A stretch of 64,000 bases of DNA from NCBI RefSeq assembly GCF_000308295.2, contig NZ_HG326652.1, positions 35,769 to 99,768 of the forward strand, read 5' to 3'. Positions within the stretch are counted from its first letter, which is position 1; the number at the start of each line of letters is the position of its first letter. Both the position numbers and the translations under genes were made by a program. This document shows, one piece after another, positions 26,078-34,864 of the stretch. This stretch comes from Afipia birgiae 34632 (lineage in GTDB: Bacteria; Pseudomonadota; Alphaproteobacteria; Rhizobiales; Xanthobacteraceae). Below the pieces are notes generated by a model that did not search any database, had not been told where the DNA came from, and was given only the letters and a program-made list of their open reading frames with translations.

Positions 26078-27409
26078 ATGGCACATAACAACGTTGATCA
26101 CCGGAAAACACCGAAGCCGGAAAAATTGGCCCAACAAGACAAGCCGGAGCCATTCAGCGTGCGCGGCTTTCTGAAGACCTTAGGCCCTGGTCTCGTCACC
26201 GGCGCATCTGACGACGACCCATCCGGTATCGGCACTTACAGTCAGGCGGGCGCGCAGCTCGGTTACGGCATCGGCTGGACCATGCTGCTGACATTTCCGC
26301 TGATGGCGGCGATTCAGGAAATCTCCGCGCGGGTGGGGCGGGTAACCGGCCACGGCATCGCCGGCAACGTCCGTCGTCTCTACCCGGCCTGGCTTTTGAA
26401 CACCGTCATTGCGCTGCTGTTCATCGCCAACACGATCAATATCGCGGCCGATCTCGCCGCGATGGGCGATGCGCTCAAGCTGCTGATTGGCGGCCCCGGC
26501 TTTCTTTATGTGCTGGTGTTCGGCGTCGCCTCGACGGCGGCGCAAATCTTTCTCGACTACAAACGCTACAGCGCTGTGCTGAAGTGGCTCACACTCAGCC
26601 TGTTCGCCTATGTTGCTGCGCTGGCTGTCACGAAAGTCTCGTGGGGCGATGCTTTGCGCGGCATCGCTATCCCGCAGATACAATGGACATCGGCGTTCCT
26701 GACCACGCTGGTCGCCATCCTCGGCACCACGATCTCACCTTATCTGTTCTTCTGGCAGGCGTCGCAGGAGGCGGAGGATCAGCGCGTCGACGCCAAAAAG
26801 CAGCCGTTGGCGGAGAAACACTACGGCGCGCAAAGAGAATTTCATCGCATCCGCGCCGACACGATGGTCGGCATGGCATTCTCAAACCTGATCGCGATCT
26901 CGATCATCATCACGGCAGCCGCGATGCTGAATGCGACCGGCAAAACCGATATTCAAACCTCCGCCCAGGCTGCGGAAGCGCTAAAGCCAATCGCCGGCAA
27001 TTTCGCTGAGTTCATCTTCGCGCTAGGCATTATCGGCACCGGCTTGCTGGCCGTTCCGGTGCTGGCGGGCTCGGCAGCGTATGCGATCGGGGAGGGGCGC
27101 AAATGGACTGTCGGTCTTGCGCGCAAGCCGCGTGAAGCGGCGTCGTTCTACGGCGTGCTGGCGCTGTCGGCCGGCATCGGCATTGTTCTCAACTTCACGC
27201 CGATCAATCCCATCTCGGCGCTGTACTGGAGCGCGGTAATTAACGGCGTGCTGGCCGTGCCGGTCATGATGCTTTTGATGGTGATGGCACGCCGCCGCGA
27301 TGTGATGAGCAAGTTCATCGTCGCGGGGCCGCTGTACTGGCTGGGATGGTTGTCGGCAGCGGCAATGGCGATATGCGTCGTCGCTATGATCGCTGGATTT
27401 TTTCTTTAA
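26078..27409 (+). CDS. NRAMP-family metal transporter with atypical DPSG motif
   Basis: A 443-residue membrane protein of about eleven helices with the NRAMP fold. The first helix opens GLVTGASDDDPSGIGTYSQAG. Classical manganese/iron NRAMPs have DPGN at this metal site; here the Asn position is Gly-Ile. The sixth helix region reads GTTISPYLFFWQASQEAED and lacks the usual Met-Pro-His. Both changes suggest a different ion or a non-classical subgroup such as NRAMP-related Mg2+ transporters; this is inference. The 3' end overlaps the convergent TIGR02186 gene by four bases. Confidence 0.88.
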   Translation: MAHNNVDHRKTPKPEKLAQQDKPEPFSVRGFLKTLGPGLVTGASDDDPSGIGTYSQAGAQLGYGIGWTMLLTFPLMAAIQEISARVGRVTGHGIAGNVRRLYPAWLLNTVIALLFIANTINIAADLAAMGDALKLLIGGPGFLYVLVFGVASTAAQIFLDYKRYSAVLKWLTLSLFAYVAALAVTKVSWGDALRGIAIPQIQWTSAFLTTLVAILGTTISPYLFFWQASQEAEDQRVDAKKQPLAEKHYGAQREFHRIRADTMVGMAFSNLIAISIIITAAAMLNATGKTDIQTSAQAAEALKPIAGNFAEFIFALGIIGTGLLAVPVLAGSAAYAIGEGRKWTVGLARKPREAASFYGVLALSAGIGIVLNFTPINPISALYWSAVINGVLAVPVMMLLMVMARRRDVMSKFIVAGPLYWLGWLSAAAMAICVVAMIAGFFL

Positions 27410-28188
27410 TCCCTGCGGAAGATCACGGACGCGAGCCACCCGGTCATGATCGCCATCATCGCGGTGGCGAGACCGTAGAGCAGTCCGTGCTGGCGCGCGG
27501 AGTTCGCGACGAACTGCTCGAAGCCGACCTTGACGATCTCAAACGCGGTCTCGGTCCTGGCAGCGAATGTACCGCCCGCAAACAACTTGATGTCGATAGT
27601 GTAGGTGCCGGTCGGGACCTCCGCCGGGAGCGGAATGCCGGTGCGGAACAATGTCGGCGTCAGGAACGTCAGTGCGCTGGTCTGCTCGAGGTAAAGCCCG
27701 TGTTCGGTGCGCAGCCGTACGAATGCCGAGCGGAACGGATCGCTGGCCACAGTGTTTGCGACGTCTGGCCCCATGCGCTGTGGCAGCGGAAAGCTGGTCA
27801 GCCCGATTTGCTGCCGCCGTTGGACGTCCGGCGAGGCGATGTTGTCGATCGGGCGGTTGGCGAAGATGCCGAGATAGGAAGGGACCTGAATGAATTCGCG
27901 CGAATCGACGTTGACCCAGATACCGAGTTTGCGCTCCTTGCGCCGGGTCACCATGTCGGCGCGCGGTCCGCTTACCGTCACGACGATGTCGTAAGCGGTG
28001 CCCGGCGGCTTCGATTTGCTGTCGCGTTCGATGGAGCCGAACAGGACAAGCTCTTCGCCAGAGTAGTTCGGCGTCACGGTAATGCGGTGATTGGAGACCG
28101 AGACGATTAGATTTTCTGCCCGCGCGTTTCCGCCTGCGGCAAGCATGAGCAGTAAAGCGGCGAAGAAGATAGGTGGGCGATACTTCAT
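27406..28188 (-). CDS. TIGR02186 family membrane-anchored protein
   Basis: A 260-residue exported protein. A signal peptide (residues 1-24, ending NARA) is followed by a beta-rich domain beginning LIVSVSNHRITVTPNYSGEE. A C-terminal transmembrane helix (LLYGLATAMMAIMTGWLASVIF) ends in RRD. This family is nearly always encoded beside a TSUP transporter, as here: its ATG overlaps the TSUP stop (ATGA). The role is unknown, presumably a periplasmic accessory of the transporter. The start at 28188 is chosen over a much longer frame that is antisense to nothing but runs through the TSUP gene. Confidence 0.88.
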   Translation of the reverse strand: MKYRPPIFFAALLLMLAAGGNARAENLIVSVSNHRITVTPNYSGEELVLFGSIERDSKSKPPGTAYDIVVTVSGPRADMVTRRKERKLGIWVNVDSREFIQVPSYLGIFANRPIDNIASPDVQRRQQIGLTSFPLPQRMGPDVANTVASDPFRSAFVRLRTEHGLYLEQTSALTFLTPTLFRTGIPLPAEVPTGTYTIDIKLFAGGTFAARTETAFEIVKVGFEQFVANSARQHGLLYGLATAMMAIMTGWLASVIFRRD

Positions 28189-29111
28189 CCGCCGATCCCC
28201 AGATCGCGAATGGAATAGAGCTCGTCCGGACGGATCACCAGTTCGACGGCAAAGCGGATGCCGACCGACAGGATCAAAAGCCCGAGCAGCAGGCGCAGAT
28301 GTTCGCCCCGAATACGCTGACCGGCCCGTGCGCCGAACTGCGCGCCGAAGACGCCGCCGATCATCAGCACCAGAGCGAGCACTGCATCGACGAGGTGATT
28401 GGTTACGGCGTGCAGGACGGTTGCGACCACCATCGTGACCAGCGTCAGCACCATCGCCGAGCCGATGACGGTGGAGGTGGGTACCCGCAACACATAGATC
28501 ATGATCGGAATTAGCAGGAAGCTGCCGCCGACACCCATGATGGCGCCGAGAAAGCCGACGAAAAGGCCGACTGCGAGTACCGGGATAACGGACAGATAGA
28601 TCTTCGAGCGCTTGAAACGCATCTTCAGCGGCAGGCCGAGAATCCACCCCTGCGCCCGCGCCCGCCGGGTGATTGTCGTGTTGCCGCGTCGTGCGCGCAG
28701 GATGGCGCGCGCGCCTTCGAGAAACATCAGCGTCCCGACGGCGGTCAACAGCACCACGTAGGACAGTGCGATGATGAGATCGAGCTGCCCGACCGAGCGC
28801 AGCAGCGTAAATATCCACACGCCCAATGCGGTGCCCGCGACACCGCCGCATAACAGCACCAGGGACAGGGCCGGATCGATCGCCCGCTTGCGCCAGTAGG
28901 ACAACGCGCCGGAAAACGACGAGGCAGCCATGTGGCTGGTCACCGAAGCGACCGCGACCGCGGGTGTAATTCCGATGAAGATCAGCAGCGGCGTCATCAG
29001 GAAGCCGCCCCCGATGCCGAACATGCCGGATACGAAGCCGACCGCGGCGCCCATCCCCAGGATGAGAAACACATTGACCGGAATGTCGGCGATGGGGAGG
29101 AAAAGTTGCAC
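28185..29111 (-). CDS. TSUP/TauE-SafE family anion transporter
   Basis: A 308-residue integral membrane protein with two repeats of the TSUP signature: GFVSGMFGIGGGFLMTPLL in the first half and GFLGAIMGVGGSFLLIPIM in the second. Members move sulfite, sulfonates or other small organic anions. A cytoplasmic basic loop (RARRGNTTITRRARAQ) separates the halves. Start GTG at 29111. It is coupled to the downstream TIGR02186 protein, with which it probably forms one transport system. Confidence 0.92.
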   Translation of the reverse strand: MQLFLPIADIPVNVFLILGMGAAVGFVSGMFGIGGGFLMTPLLIFIGITPAVAVASVTSHMAASSFSGALSYWRKRAIDPALSLVLLCGGVAGTALGVWIFTLLRSVGQLDLIIALSYVVLLTAVGTLMFLEGARAILRARRGNTTITRRARAQGWILGLPLKMRFKRSKIYLSVIPVLAVGLFVGFLGAIMGVGGSFLLIPIMIYVLRVPTSTVIGSAMVLTLVTMVVATVLHAVTNHLVDAVLALVLMIGGVFGAQFGARAGQRIRGEHLRLLLGLLILSVGIRFAVELVIRPDELYSIRDLGIGG

Positions 29112-29348
29112 GCGCGTTCGCTTGAGTTTGGCGTGAGGCTTGGTGTGCCCCTCGCAGCAATGAATTTGCCGCGACGCGGGTCATGCGCCGCGCTTCTGCT
29201 TACCCGAAATCGTCTGCGGTGGGGTTAAAGATTTGGCGAGTGGCCACGAAGCGACGCGGTTTCCCGTTCACGTTGCCTGTTAATGTTAACGGTGTGGTGC
29301 CGGGCCGCTGGCGCGGTTCATTCGGTGGTCGGGGATCGCTGAATGGTG

Positions 29349-32300
29349 TCAGTGAGCAGTGCTTTTGGCAGCCGTCTTGGCTGCGGGCTTCGTTGCCGGT
29401 TTTGCCGGCGTTGCTATGTCCCATCCCCCCGCCGGCGCCCCGTTGGCGATGGCTTCGTCAGGCTGGGTTTCAGGCACGAAGGTCTGGGTTGCGAGTTTCG
29501 CCGCGGCGAGCGACTGAGGGTCGAGGCGCTTGGCGATATCGTCGCGCTTTCGGCCGGAATCCGCGTCGCCCTGGGCGGCCGCGAGGCTGAACCACTTGAA
29601 GGACTCGGCAAGGTTCTGTTCCACCCCGATACCGCGGGCGTAGAGAATTCCGAGATTAAACTGGCTGTCGGCGACGCCGCGTTCGGCTGCCTTGCGGAAC
29701 CACTGCGACGCGCTCTTGTAATTCGGGCCGGCACCGCCGCCGTCGGCATCCAGCACGGCGAGATTGTGCATGGCCTTGGCGCTGCCCTTCTCGGCCGCCT
29801 GCAGGTAATAGCCGCGCGCAGCGGCGGCATCCTTTTTGACGCCAAGTCCTTTTTCGTGAAGCGTTCCGAGCCGGAACGTCGCCGGGACAATGCCGCCCTG
29901 TGCGGCGCGCTCATACCAGGTCGCCGCCGTTGTGTAGTCCTGTGCGACGCCCTTGCCTTCGGCGTAGCGGACGCCGATCTCAAAAGCCGCACCGGCGTCG
30001 CCCTTGTTGGCAGCGGTGCGAAGCGCGGCGGTGCCAATAGTCTCAGGCAGCTTGTCTGCCACGGGTGTCAGCTTGATCTTCGCCTTGTCCTTTGCCACCG
30101 GGGGAATCGTCACGGATATCCGGTCTTGCGGCGTGACGATCGAACCGGTGACGTCGGGTGCAACAGGCGCGGCTGCAGGCGCAACGACCGGTTCAGCCGG
30201 TGCAGCAGCAGGGATCGCGGACATGGCAGGAACGGAAATGATTTGCGGCGACGCGCTCATCGACTGACGTGTGAGCAGCGTCGGGGAAGTCATCGACGGC
30301 ATCGATGGCATCACATCGGAGCGCGGCCCGTTCTCGGGCGCAGGCGGCGGTGCCGGTTTTGTGACGCTGGATTCCGCCGGAAGCGATGAGTTTGCATCGT
30401 CGCGGCCGCTGAGCAGGTTCATGCCCATCTTGACCGTGCCAAGCACGATCACAACCACGCTCGCGCCGACCAGCAGCGCGCGAATCTTCGACGAAATGCC
30501 GGAGTCGCCGACAGCCGCAGCCTTGGCTGCGTTGCGTGCGGCGTCGTTGAGTGCGGTGACGCGGTTCGGCTTTGGACCCGACGATGCGGGCGGCGCAGCA
30601 GCGGCGGCCTGCGCGGCGCGGCGCGCGGCCTGGATGAAATTGGTCGAGCTGACAGGCTCCTGCTTCCCTGCTGAAATCTCGTTCAGCACCACTTCCGACG
30701 CGGCGATACGCTCGGACGGGCTGGATCCGCTTCTCGCCGTTTGCACGCGGGTGCCCGGCTCAAGGGGATGATCCGGCGGCAGGCTGGGATCGATTGGACT
30801 GCGCGGCGACGGAGGCGGGCGCACTGACGCGGCCGGCGGCGTCGCAATTTCGTTTGCATCATAGGACGGCGCGATCGCGGGAGCCCGCACGAGAGGCGGC
30901 GCGACGGGTGCCTGCACGACGGGCGCGCGTGCGATCGGAGCCTGCGCCGCAGCAGGATTCGGCATTTCGGGGCGTGGTACCGGCGCAAAGGACGTCGGCT
31001 GACGCGACGGTTCCGGCGCATAGGTCTCTCTCTCGCGCGGCTCGGGCATCGCCGGCGCGGGCGGAATCTCGCGGGGGGCGGAAGCCGAGCGTGCGTTGCG
31101 CAAGTCGCCCTCGATCTGCGCCAGGCGATCGACCACGTGACCGAGCGTGTTGTGAACGGCCTCGAGCGAATCCTGCGTATGACGATTGGTCTCCGACTGG
31201 CTGAAGCGGATGTCGGAGAGTTCGCGCTTGATGGTGTCGATCAGATCGCCGTCCATCGGCGCGGCGGCGCGCAATCCCTGATCGGCGCCTGCGCTGTTCA
31301 TGCGCTGGCTTTCGAGATGACGCAGAATATCGGAGAGGCCTTCCTCGACCCGTGCGAGATTTCCCCCGCGCGGTTCCGACATTTCCAGCCGCTCGAGCAG
31401 ATGATGGACACGCTGCTCGACGTGGCTCAGGGACGCCGAGCTGTCGTTGCCGACCTGAAGGTGATCGAGCCGGTCCGAAATCGTGCGCACCGCGTTGTCG
31501 AAATAGACCGTGTCGCCCGCTGGCGGACGGTCGCGCTGTTCGAGCGCGGTGGTCAGCACGGCAATGCGCTGTTCCAGCGCCGAGAGGATGTCGCCGTTGC
31601 CGCTCGCATGCGTCAGCTGATCGACCTTGGCCGACAATGACTGTACATGTCCTGCGAGTTCGTTCAGCGCATCATTCGATGCGACGTTCGACACGATCAC
31701 CTTGAGCGCGGCAATGGCGTCTTCAAGCTGACGGACGGTCGCGGGATCGTGGCTGGAGCGCACGATTGTGTCGATCTTGCCGCCGAGATTGTGGATCGCG
31801 TCGTCGAAGCCCGCGAGTTGCTCGGCGGGCTTCAGCGTACGGAGCTCGCTGTAGATGTCCGACAGGGCGCGTTCGATACCGGATAAAGCGGTGCTATCGA
31901 TTCCGCTGGAGCGGGTCTCGTCAATCCGCCGTCCCAGCGAGCGGATTTCACCTTCTAGGGATTCGATCGCGCGGCGCGGCAGCGCCTCTGTGATGGCCTG
32001 ACGGATCTCGGCAAGCTCGCCGCGGAACGCGGCAATCGACTGTTCGATGCCGTCGGGGCGGCGCAGCGTCTCGATCTGGCTGGTAATGTGGGACAGCTGC
32101 TGCTCGAGGCCGGAGAAATCGGCCTGCGGCTGAATCGGCGGCGCATGATTCACGAACGACGGCGGCGGCATCCGTGTCGCGGACTGCGGCATGACACGCG
32201 GCGCGCCGTCGAGTTCGCCCTGTCGCGCAACAATTTCGGCGATCGAGAAATCCATCGGCGACATGACGGGCGAGGTCGCGGGAGCCATGCGGGGACCCGG

Positions 32301-32642
32301 TGCTGCGCGGTAAGGCGCGCCTTGAGGCGGCGGGGTATCCGAAAGCTGCGACAGCCGGGCGTCGAGGCGAGAAATGGCGTCGTTCAACTGCCGTGCGACT
32401 GCGGGATCGCCCTTGGGGGCTCCCGGCGCATGCGACATGTGTTCAACCTGCCGTGCGATGGAGTCGAGGCGCTTGTGGATTTCAGCGACATCCTGGGCTT
32501 CCCGGGACCCGGGATTGGGGCTCCCGATCGCGGAATTCAGCCACTCTCCCAAGGACATACCGGCGCGGCGCGCGGAAGCTTCGGCCCTTTCGCGGACCGA
32601 TGGCTCGATTCCGTCAACACTCCACGATACGCGCGCTGTCAT
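29349..32642 (-). CDS. PodJ-like coiled-coil/Sel1 repeat membrane protein
   Basis: A 1097-residue protein. The N-terminus has a short conserved patch (WSVDGIEPSVRERAEASARR). Residues about 60-530 are Gln/Leu-rich heptads predicted as coiled coil. A Pro/Ala-rich linker follows, and a single transmembrane helix (RALLVGASVVVIVLGTVKMG) lies near residue 720. Four Sel1 repeats (for example FEIGVRYAEGKGVAQDYTTA) lie at about 880-1025. This order matches polar localisation proteins of the PodJ type in alphaproteobacteria, with the Sel1 part periplasmic. An in-frame TTG at 32711 lacks a ribosome site, so 32642 is preferred. Confidence 0.82.
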   Translation of the reverse strand: MTARVSWSVDGIEPSVRERAEASARRAGMSLGEWLNSAIGSPNPGSREAQDVAEIHKRLDSIARQVEHMSHAPGAPKGDPAVARQLNDAISRLDARLSQLSDTPPPQGAPYRAAPGPRMAPATSPVMSPMDFSIAEIVARQGELDGAPRVMPQSATRMPPPSFVNHAPPIQPQADFSGLEQQLSHITSQIETLRRPDGIEQSIAAFRGELAEIRQAITEALPRRAIESLEGEIRSLGRRIDETRSSGIDSTALSGIERALSDIYSELRTLKPAEQLAGFDDAIHNLGGKIDTIVRSSHDPATVRQLEDAIAALKVIVSNVASNDALNELAGHVQSLSAKVDQLTHASGNGDILSALEQRIAVLTTALEQRDRPPAGDTVYFDNAVRTISDRLDHLQVGNDSSASLSHVEQRVHHLLERLEMSEPRGGNLARVEEGLSDILRHLESQRMNSAGADQGLRAAAPMDGDLIDTIKRELSDIRFSQSETNRHTQDSLEAVHNTLGHVVDRLAQIEGDLRNARSASAPREIPPAPAMPEPRERETYAPEPSRQPTSFAPVPRPEMPNPAAAQAPIARAPVVQAPVAPPLVRAPAIAPSYDANEIATPPAASVRPPPSPRSPIDPSLPPDHPLEPGTRVQTARSGSSPSERIAASEVVLNEISAGKQEPVSSTNFIQAARRAAQAAAAAPPASSGPKPNRVTALNDAARNAAKAAAVGDSGISSKIRALLVGASVVVIVLGTVKMGMNLLSGRDDANSSLPAESSVTKPAPPPAPENGPRSDVMPSMPSMTSPTLLTRQSMSASPQIISVPAMSAIPAAAPAEPVVAPAAAPVAPDVTGSIVTPQDRISVTIPPVAKDKAKIKLTPVADKLPETIGTAALRTAANKGDAGAAFEIGVRYAEGKGVAQDYTTAATWYERAAQGGIVPATFRLGTLHEKGLGVKKDAAAARGYYLQAAEKGSAKAMHNLAVLDADGGGAGPNYKSASQWFRKAAERGVADSQFNLGILYARGIGVEQNLAESFKWFSLAAAQGDADSGRKRDDIAKRLDPQSLAAAKLATQTFVPETQPDEAIANGAPAGGWDIATPAKPATKPAAKTAAKSTAH

Positions 32643-32995
32643 GCCTTGGTCCGGTGTAGGCGCTGGCTCCTGCCAGAGCGCTTCAGGCCCCGCGTCCCCT
32701 TGAAGAGACAATCAAATTTCGACGTGGGACGTCTGTTTCCAGTCCTGACTTTTTCGCGTTACGGTAAATACCGGGTTAATGAGACCCTCTCCGGGGCCGA
32801 AAAGTTACCCGTGGGGCATGCAAATTTGGCATGCCGTTTTTCTGTGAACCGGGCCACACCGGCCGACGCGCGGATCAGTCATGATGCCGCACGTTCTCCT
32901 TATCGCCCCGCAATTGGGATAGAGTTCCGGCCGATATTGCCGCACTGCAAAAAAATGCCTATGGAAGGGCCGCTTTTCACCCAGGAGGAACGTTG
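32643..32995. promoter_or_regulatory. Divergent intergenic region upstream of fadE-like operon and PodJ-like gene
   Basis: This 353-base gap separates two divergent genes and must hold both promoters. It contains two exact palindromes: CGGTA-AA-TACCG at 32762-32773, and GGCATGC-AAATTTG-GCATGCC at 32815-32835, which is followed by GTTTTT. The second could be an operator for the beta-oxidation operon or a terminator of a short plus-strand RNA. No coding sequence is convincing here. GGAGGAA at 32984-32990 is the ribosome site of the acyl-CoA dehydrogenase. Confidence 0.5.
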
Positions 32996-34786
32996 ATGCC
33001 GACCTATCGAGCGCCCGTGGAAGATGTGAGTTTTCTCCTCAACGACGTTTTCCAGATCGACCGGTACAACAACCTTCCGGGGTTCAGCGATGCGTCGGCC
33101 GATGTTCGCTCCGCGATCATCGATGAAGCCGCCAAGTTCAGCGAACAGGTGCTGCAGCCGCTCAATCATTCAGGCGATCTCGAAGGCTGCACCCGTCACG
33201 ACGATGGGCGCGTTTCGACGCCGAAGGGTTTCAAGGACGCGTTCAAGCAGCTCGCCGACGGCGGCTGGCTCGGTCTGTCGGCGCCGGCCGAGTTCGGCGG
33301 GCAGGGCTTGCCGGTCTCACTGTCGCAGACGGTCAACGAATTCATGATGTCGGCCAACATGGCCTTCTCGATGTATCCGGGCCTGACGCAGGGCGCGATG
33401 GCGGCGCTGCTGGTTCACGGCTCGCCCGAACAGAAGAAGACCTTCGTGCCGAAGATGGTCGCGGGCCAGTGGGCCGGCACCATGAATCTCACCGAGCCGC
33501 AATGCGGCACGGATCTCGGCCTGATGCGCACCAAAGCGGTGAAGCAGGCCGACGGCACATACAAGATCACCGGCACCAAGATCTTCATCTCGGGCGGCGA
33601 GCAGGATCTCACCGAGAATATCGTGCACCTGGTGCTGGCGCGCATCGAAGGCGCGCCTGCCGGCATCAAGGGCGTCTCTCTGTTCGTGGTCCCGAAGAAG
33701 ACGATCAATGCCGACGGATCGCTCGGCGCGCCGAACGGCGTGTCGTGCGGCTCGATCGAGGAGAAGATGGGCATCCACGGCAATTCGACCTGCGTCCTGA
33801 ACTTCGACAACGCTGTCGGCACGCTGGTCGGCGAAGAGAACAAGGGCATGGCGGCGATGTTCGTCATGATGAACGAGGCTCGCCTCGGCGTTGGTGTGCA
33901 GGGATTGTCGCAATCCGAGGTCGCCTATCAGAACGCCGCCGCCTATGCCCGGGATCGCCTGCAGGGCCGCGCATTGACCGGACCACAGGCCAAGGACAAG
34001 CCTGCCGACCCGATCATCGTACACCCCGACGTGCGCCGCACGCTGATGTCGATCCGCGCCTTCAACGAAGCGGCGCGAGCGCTGGTGGTGTGGACCTCGC
34101 TGAAGAGCGACCTCGCCCATCGTTCCGACGATCAGAAGGAGCGTCAGGCCGCTGACGATCACATGGGCCTGCTGACCCCGGTCATCAAAGCCATGCTGAC
34201 GGATCAGGGCTTCGCCAATGCCGTTTCCGCGCAACAGATGTTCGGTGGTCATGGCTACATCGTCGAAACCGGCGTCGAGCAGTTCGTGCGCGATGCGCGC
34301 ATTGCCATGATCTATGAAGGCGCCAACGGCATTCAGGCGCTCGATCTCGTCGGCCGCAAACTCGGCCGCGACGGCGGCCGCGCCATCACCGCGTTCTTCA
34401 ACGAGGTTACGGCCTTTGCGAAGGAGAACGGTGCGAACGAGGCGATGAAGCCGTACCTCGCGCCGCTCACCGCGTCGGTTCAGCATCTGCAGCAGGCCAC
34501 CATGTGGCTGATGCAGAACGCGATGGCGAAGCCCGACAATGCGGGCGCGGCATCCACCGACTACCTGCATCTCTTCGGTCTGGTGACGCTGGGCTACATG
34601 TGGGCGCGCATGGCGAAAGTCGCGCAAGACAAGCTGGCGGAATCCGGCGAGCAGCCTTACCTGAAGGCCAAGCTGGTGACGGGCAAGTTCTTCATGGAAC
34701 GGATGCTGCCGGAAACCTCGCTGCGCCTGTCGCGCATCCAGGCCGGTGCCGACACCATGATGGAACTGCCGGGCGAGGCGTTCTGA
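32996..34786 (+). CDS. Acyl-CoA dehydrogenase (FadE-type, about 600 residues)
   Basis: A 596-residue FAD enzyme catalysing the first step of fatty acid beta-oxidation. It has the N-terminal extension of the long alphaproteobacterial/phenylalkyl group (SFLLNDVFQIDRYNN), the FAD/substrate region GTMNLTEPQCGTDLGLMRTKA, and GHGYIVETGVEQFVRDARI. The catalytic glutamate is in MIYEGANGIQALDL. A C-terminal domain follows. GGAGGAA five bases upstream fixes ATG 32996. It is the first gene of a fadE-fadA-fadB operon. Chain-length preference cannot be read from sequence. Confidence 0.93.
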   Translation: MPTYRAPVEDVSFLLNDVFQIDRYNNLPGFSDASADVRSAIIDEAAKFSEQVLQPLNHSGDLEGCTRHDDGRVSTPKGFKDAFKQLADGGWLGLSAPAEFGGQGLPVSLSQTVNEFMMSANMAFSMYPGLTQGAMAALLVHGSPEQKKTFVPKMVAGQWAGTMNLTEPQCGTDLGLMRTKAVKQADGTYKITGTKIFISGGEQDLTENIVHLVLARIEGAPAGIKGVSLFVVPKKTINADGSLGAPNGVSCGSIEEKMGIHGNSTCVLNFDNAVGTLVGEENKGMAAMFVMMNEARLGVGVQGLSQSEVAYQNAAAYARDRLQGRALTGPQAKDKPADPIIVHPDVRRTLMSIRAFNEAARALVVWTSLKSDLAHRSDDQKERQAADDHMGLLTPVIKAMLTDQGFANAVSAQQMFGGHGYIVETGVEQFVRDARIAMIYEGANGIQALDLVGRKLGRDGGRAITAFFNEVTAFAKENGANEAMKPYLAPLTASVQHLQQATMWLMQNAMAKPDNAGAASTDYLHLFGLVTLGYMWARMAKVAQDKLAESGEQPYLKAKLVTGKFFMERMLPETSLRLSRIQAGADTMMELPGEAF

Positions 34787-34864
34787 GTTCGAATTTGTCT
34801 CGCGCCGGTGTTCGGCGCGAGCTTCCGGTCACACTTCTTCAAACAAAATTCCCAGGAGGGCGTC

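Noticed and set aside
28189-29184. N-terminal 330-residue extension of the TIGR02186 frame
   Set aside because: It runs out of frame through the TSUP gene; the signal peptide and ATGA overlap place the start at 28188.
33317-34627. 436-residue open frame antisense to the acyl-CoA dehydrogenase
   Set aside because: Same reason: no motif, and a well-supported gene on the other strand.
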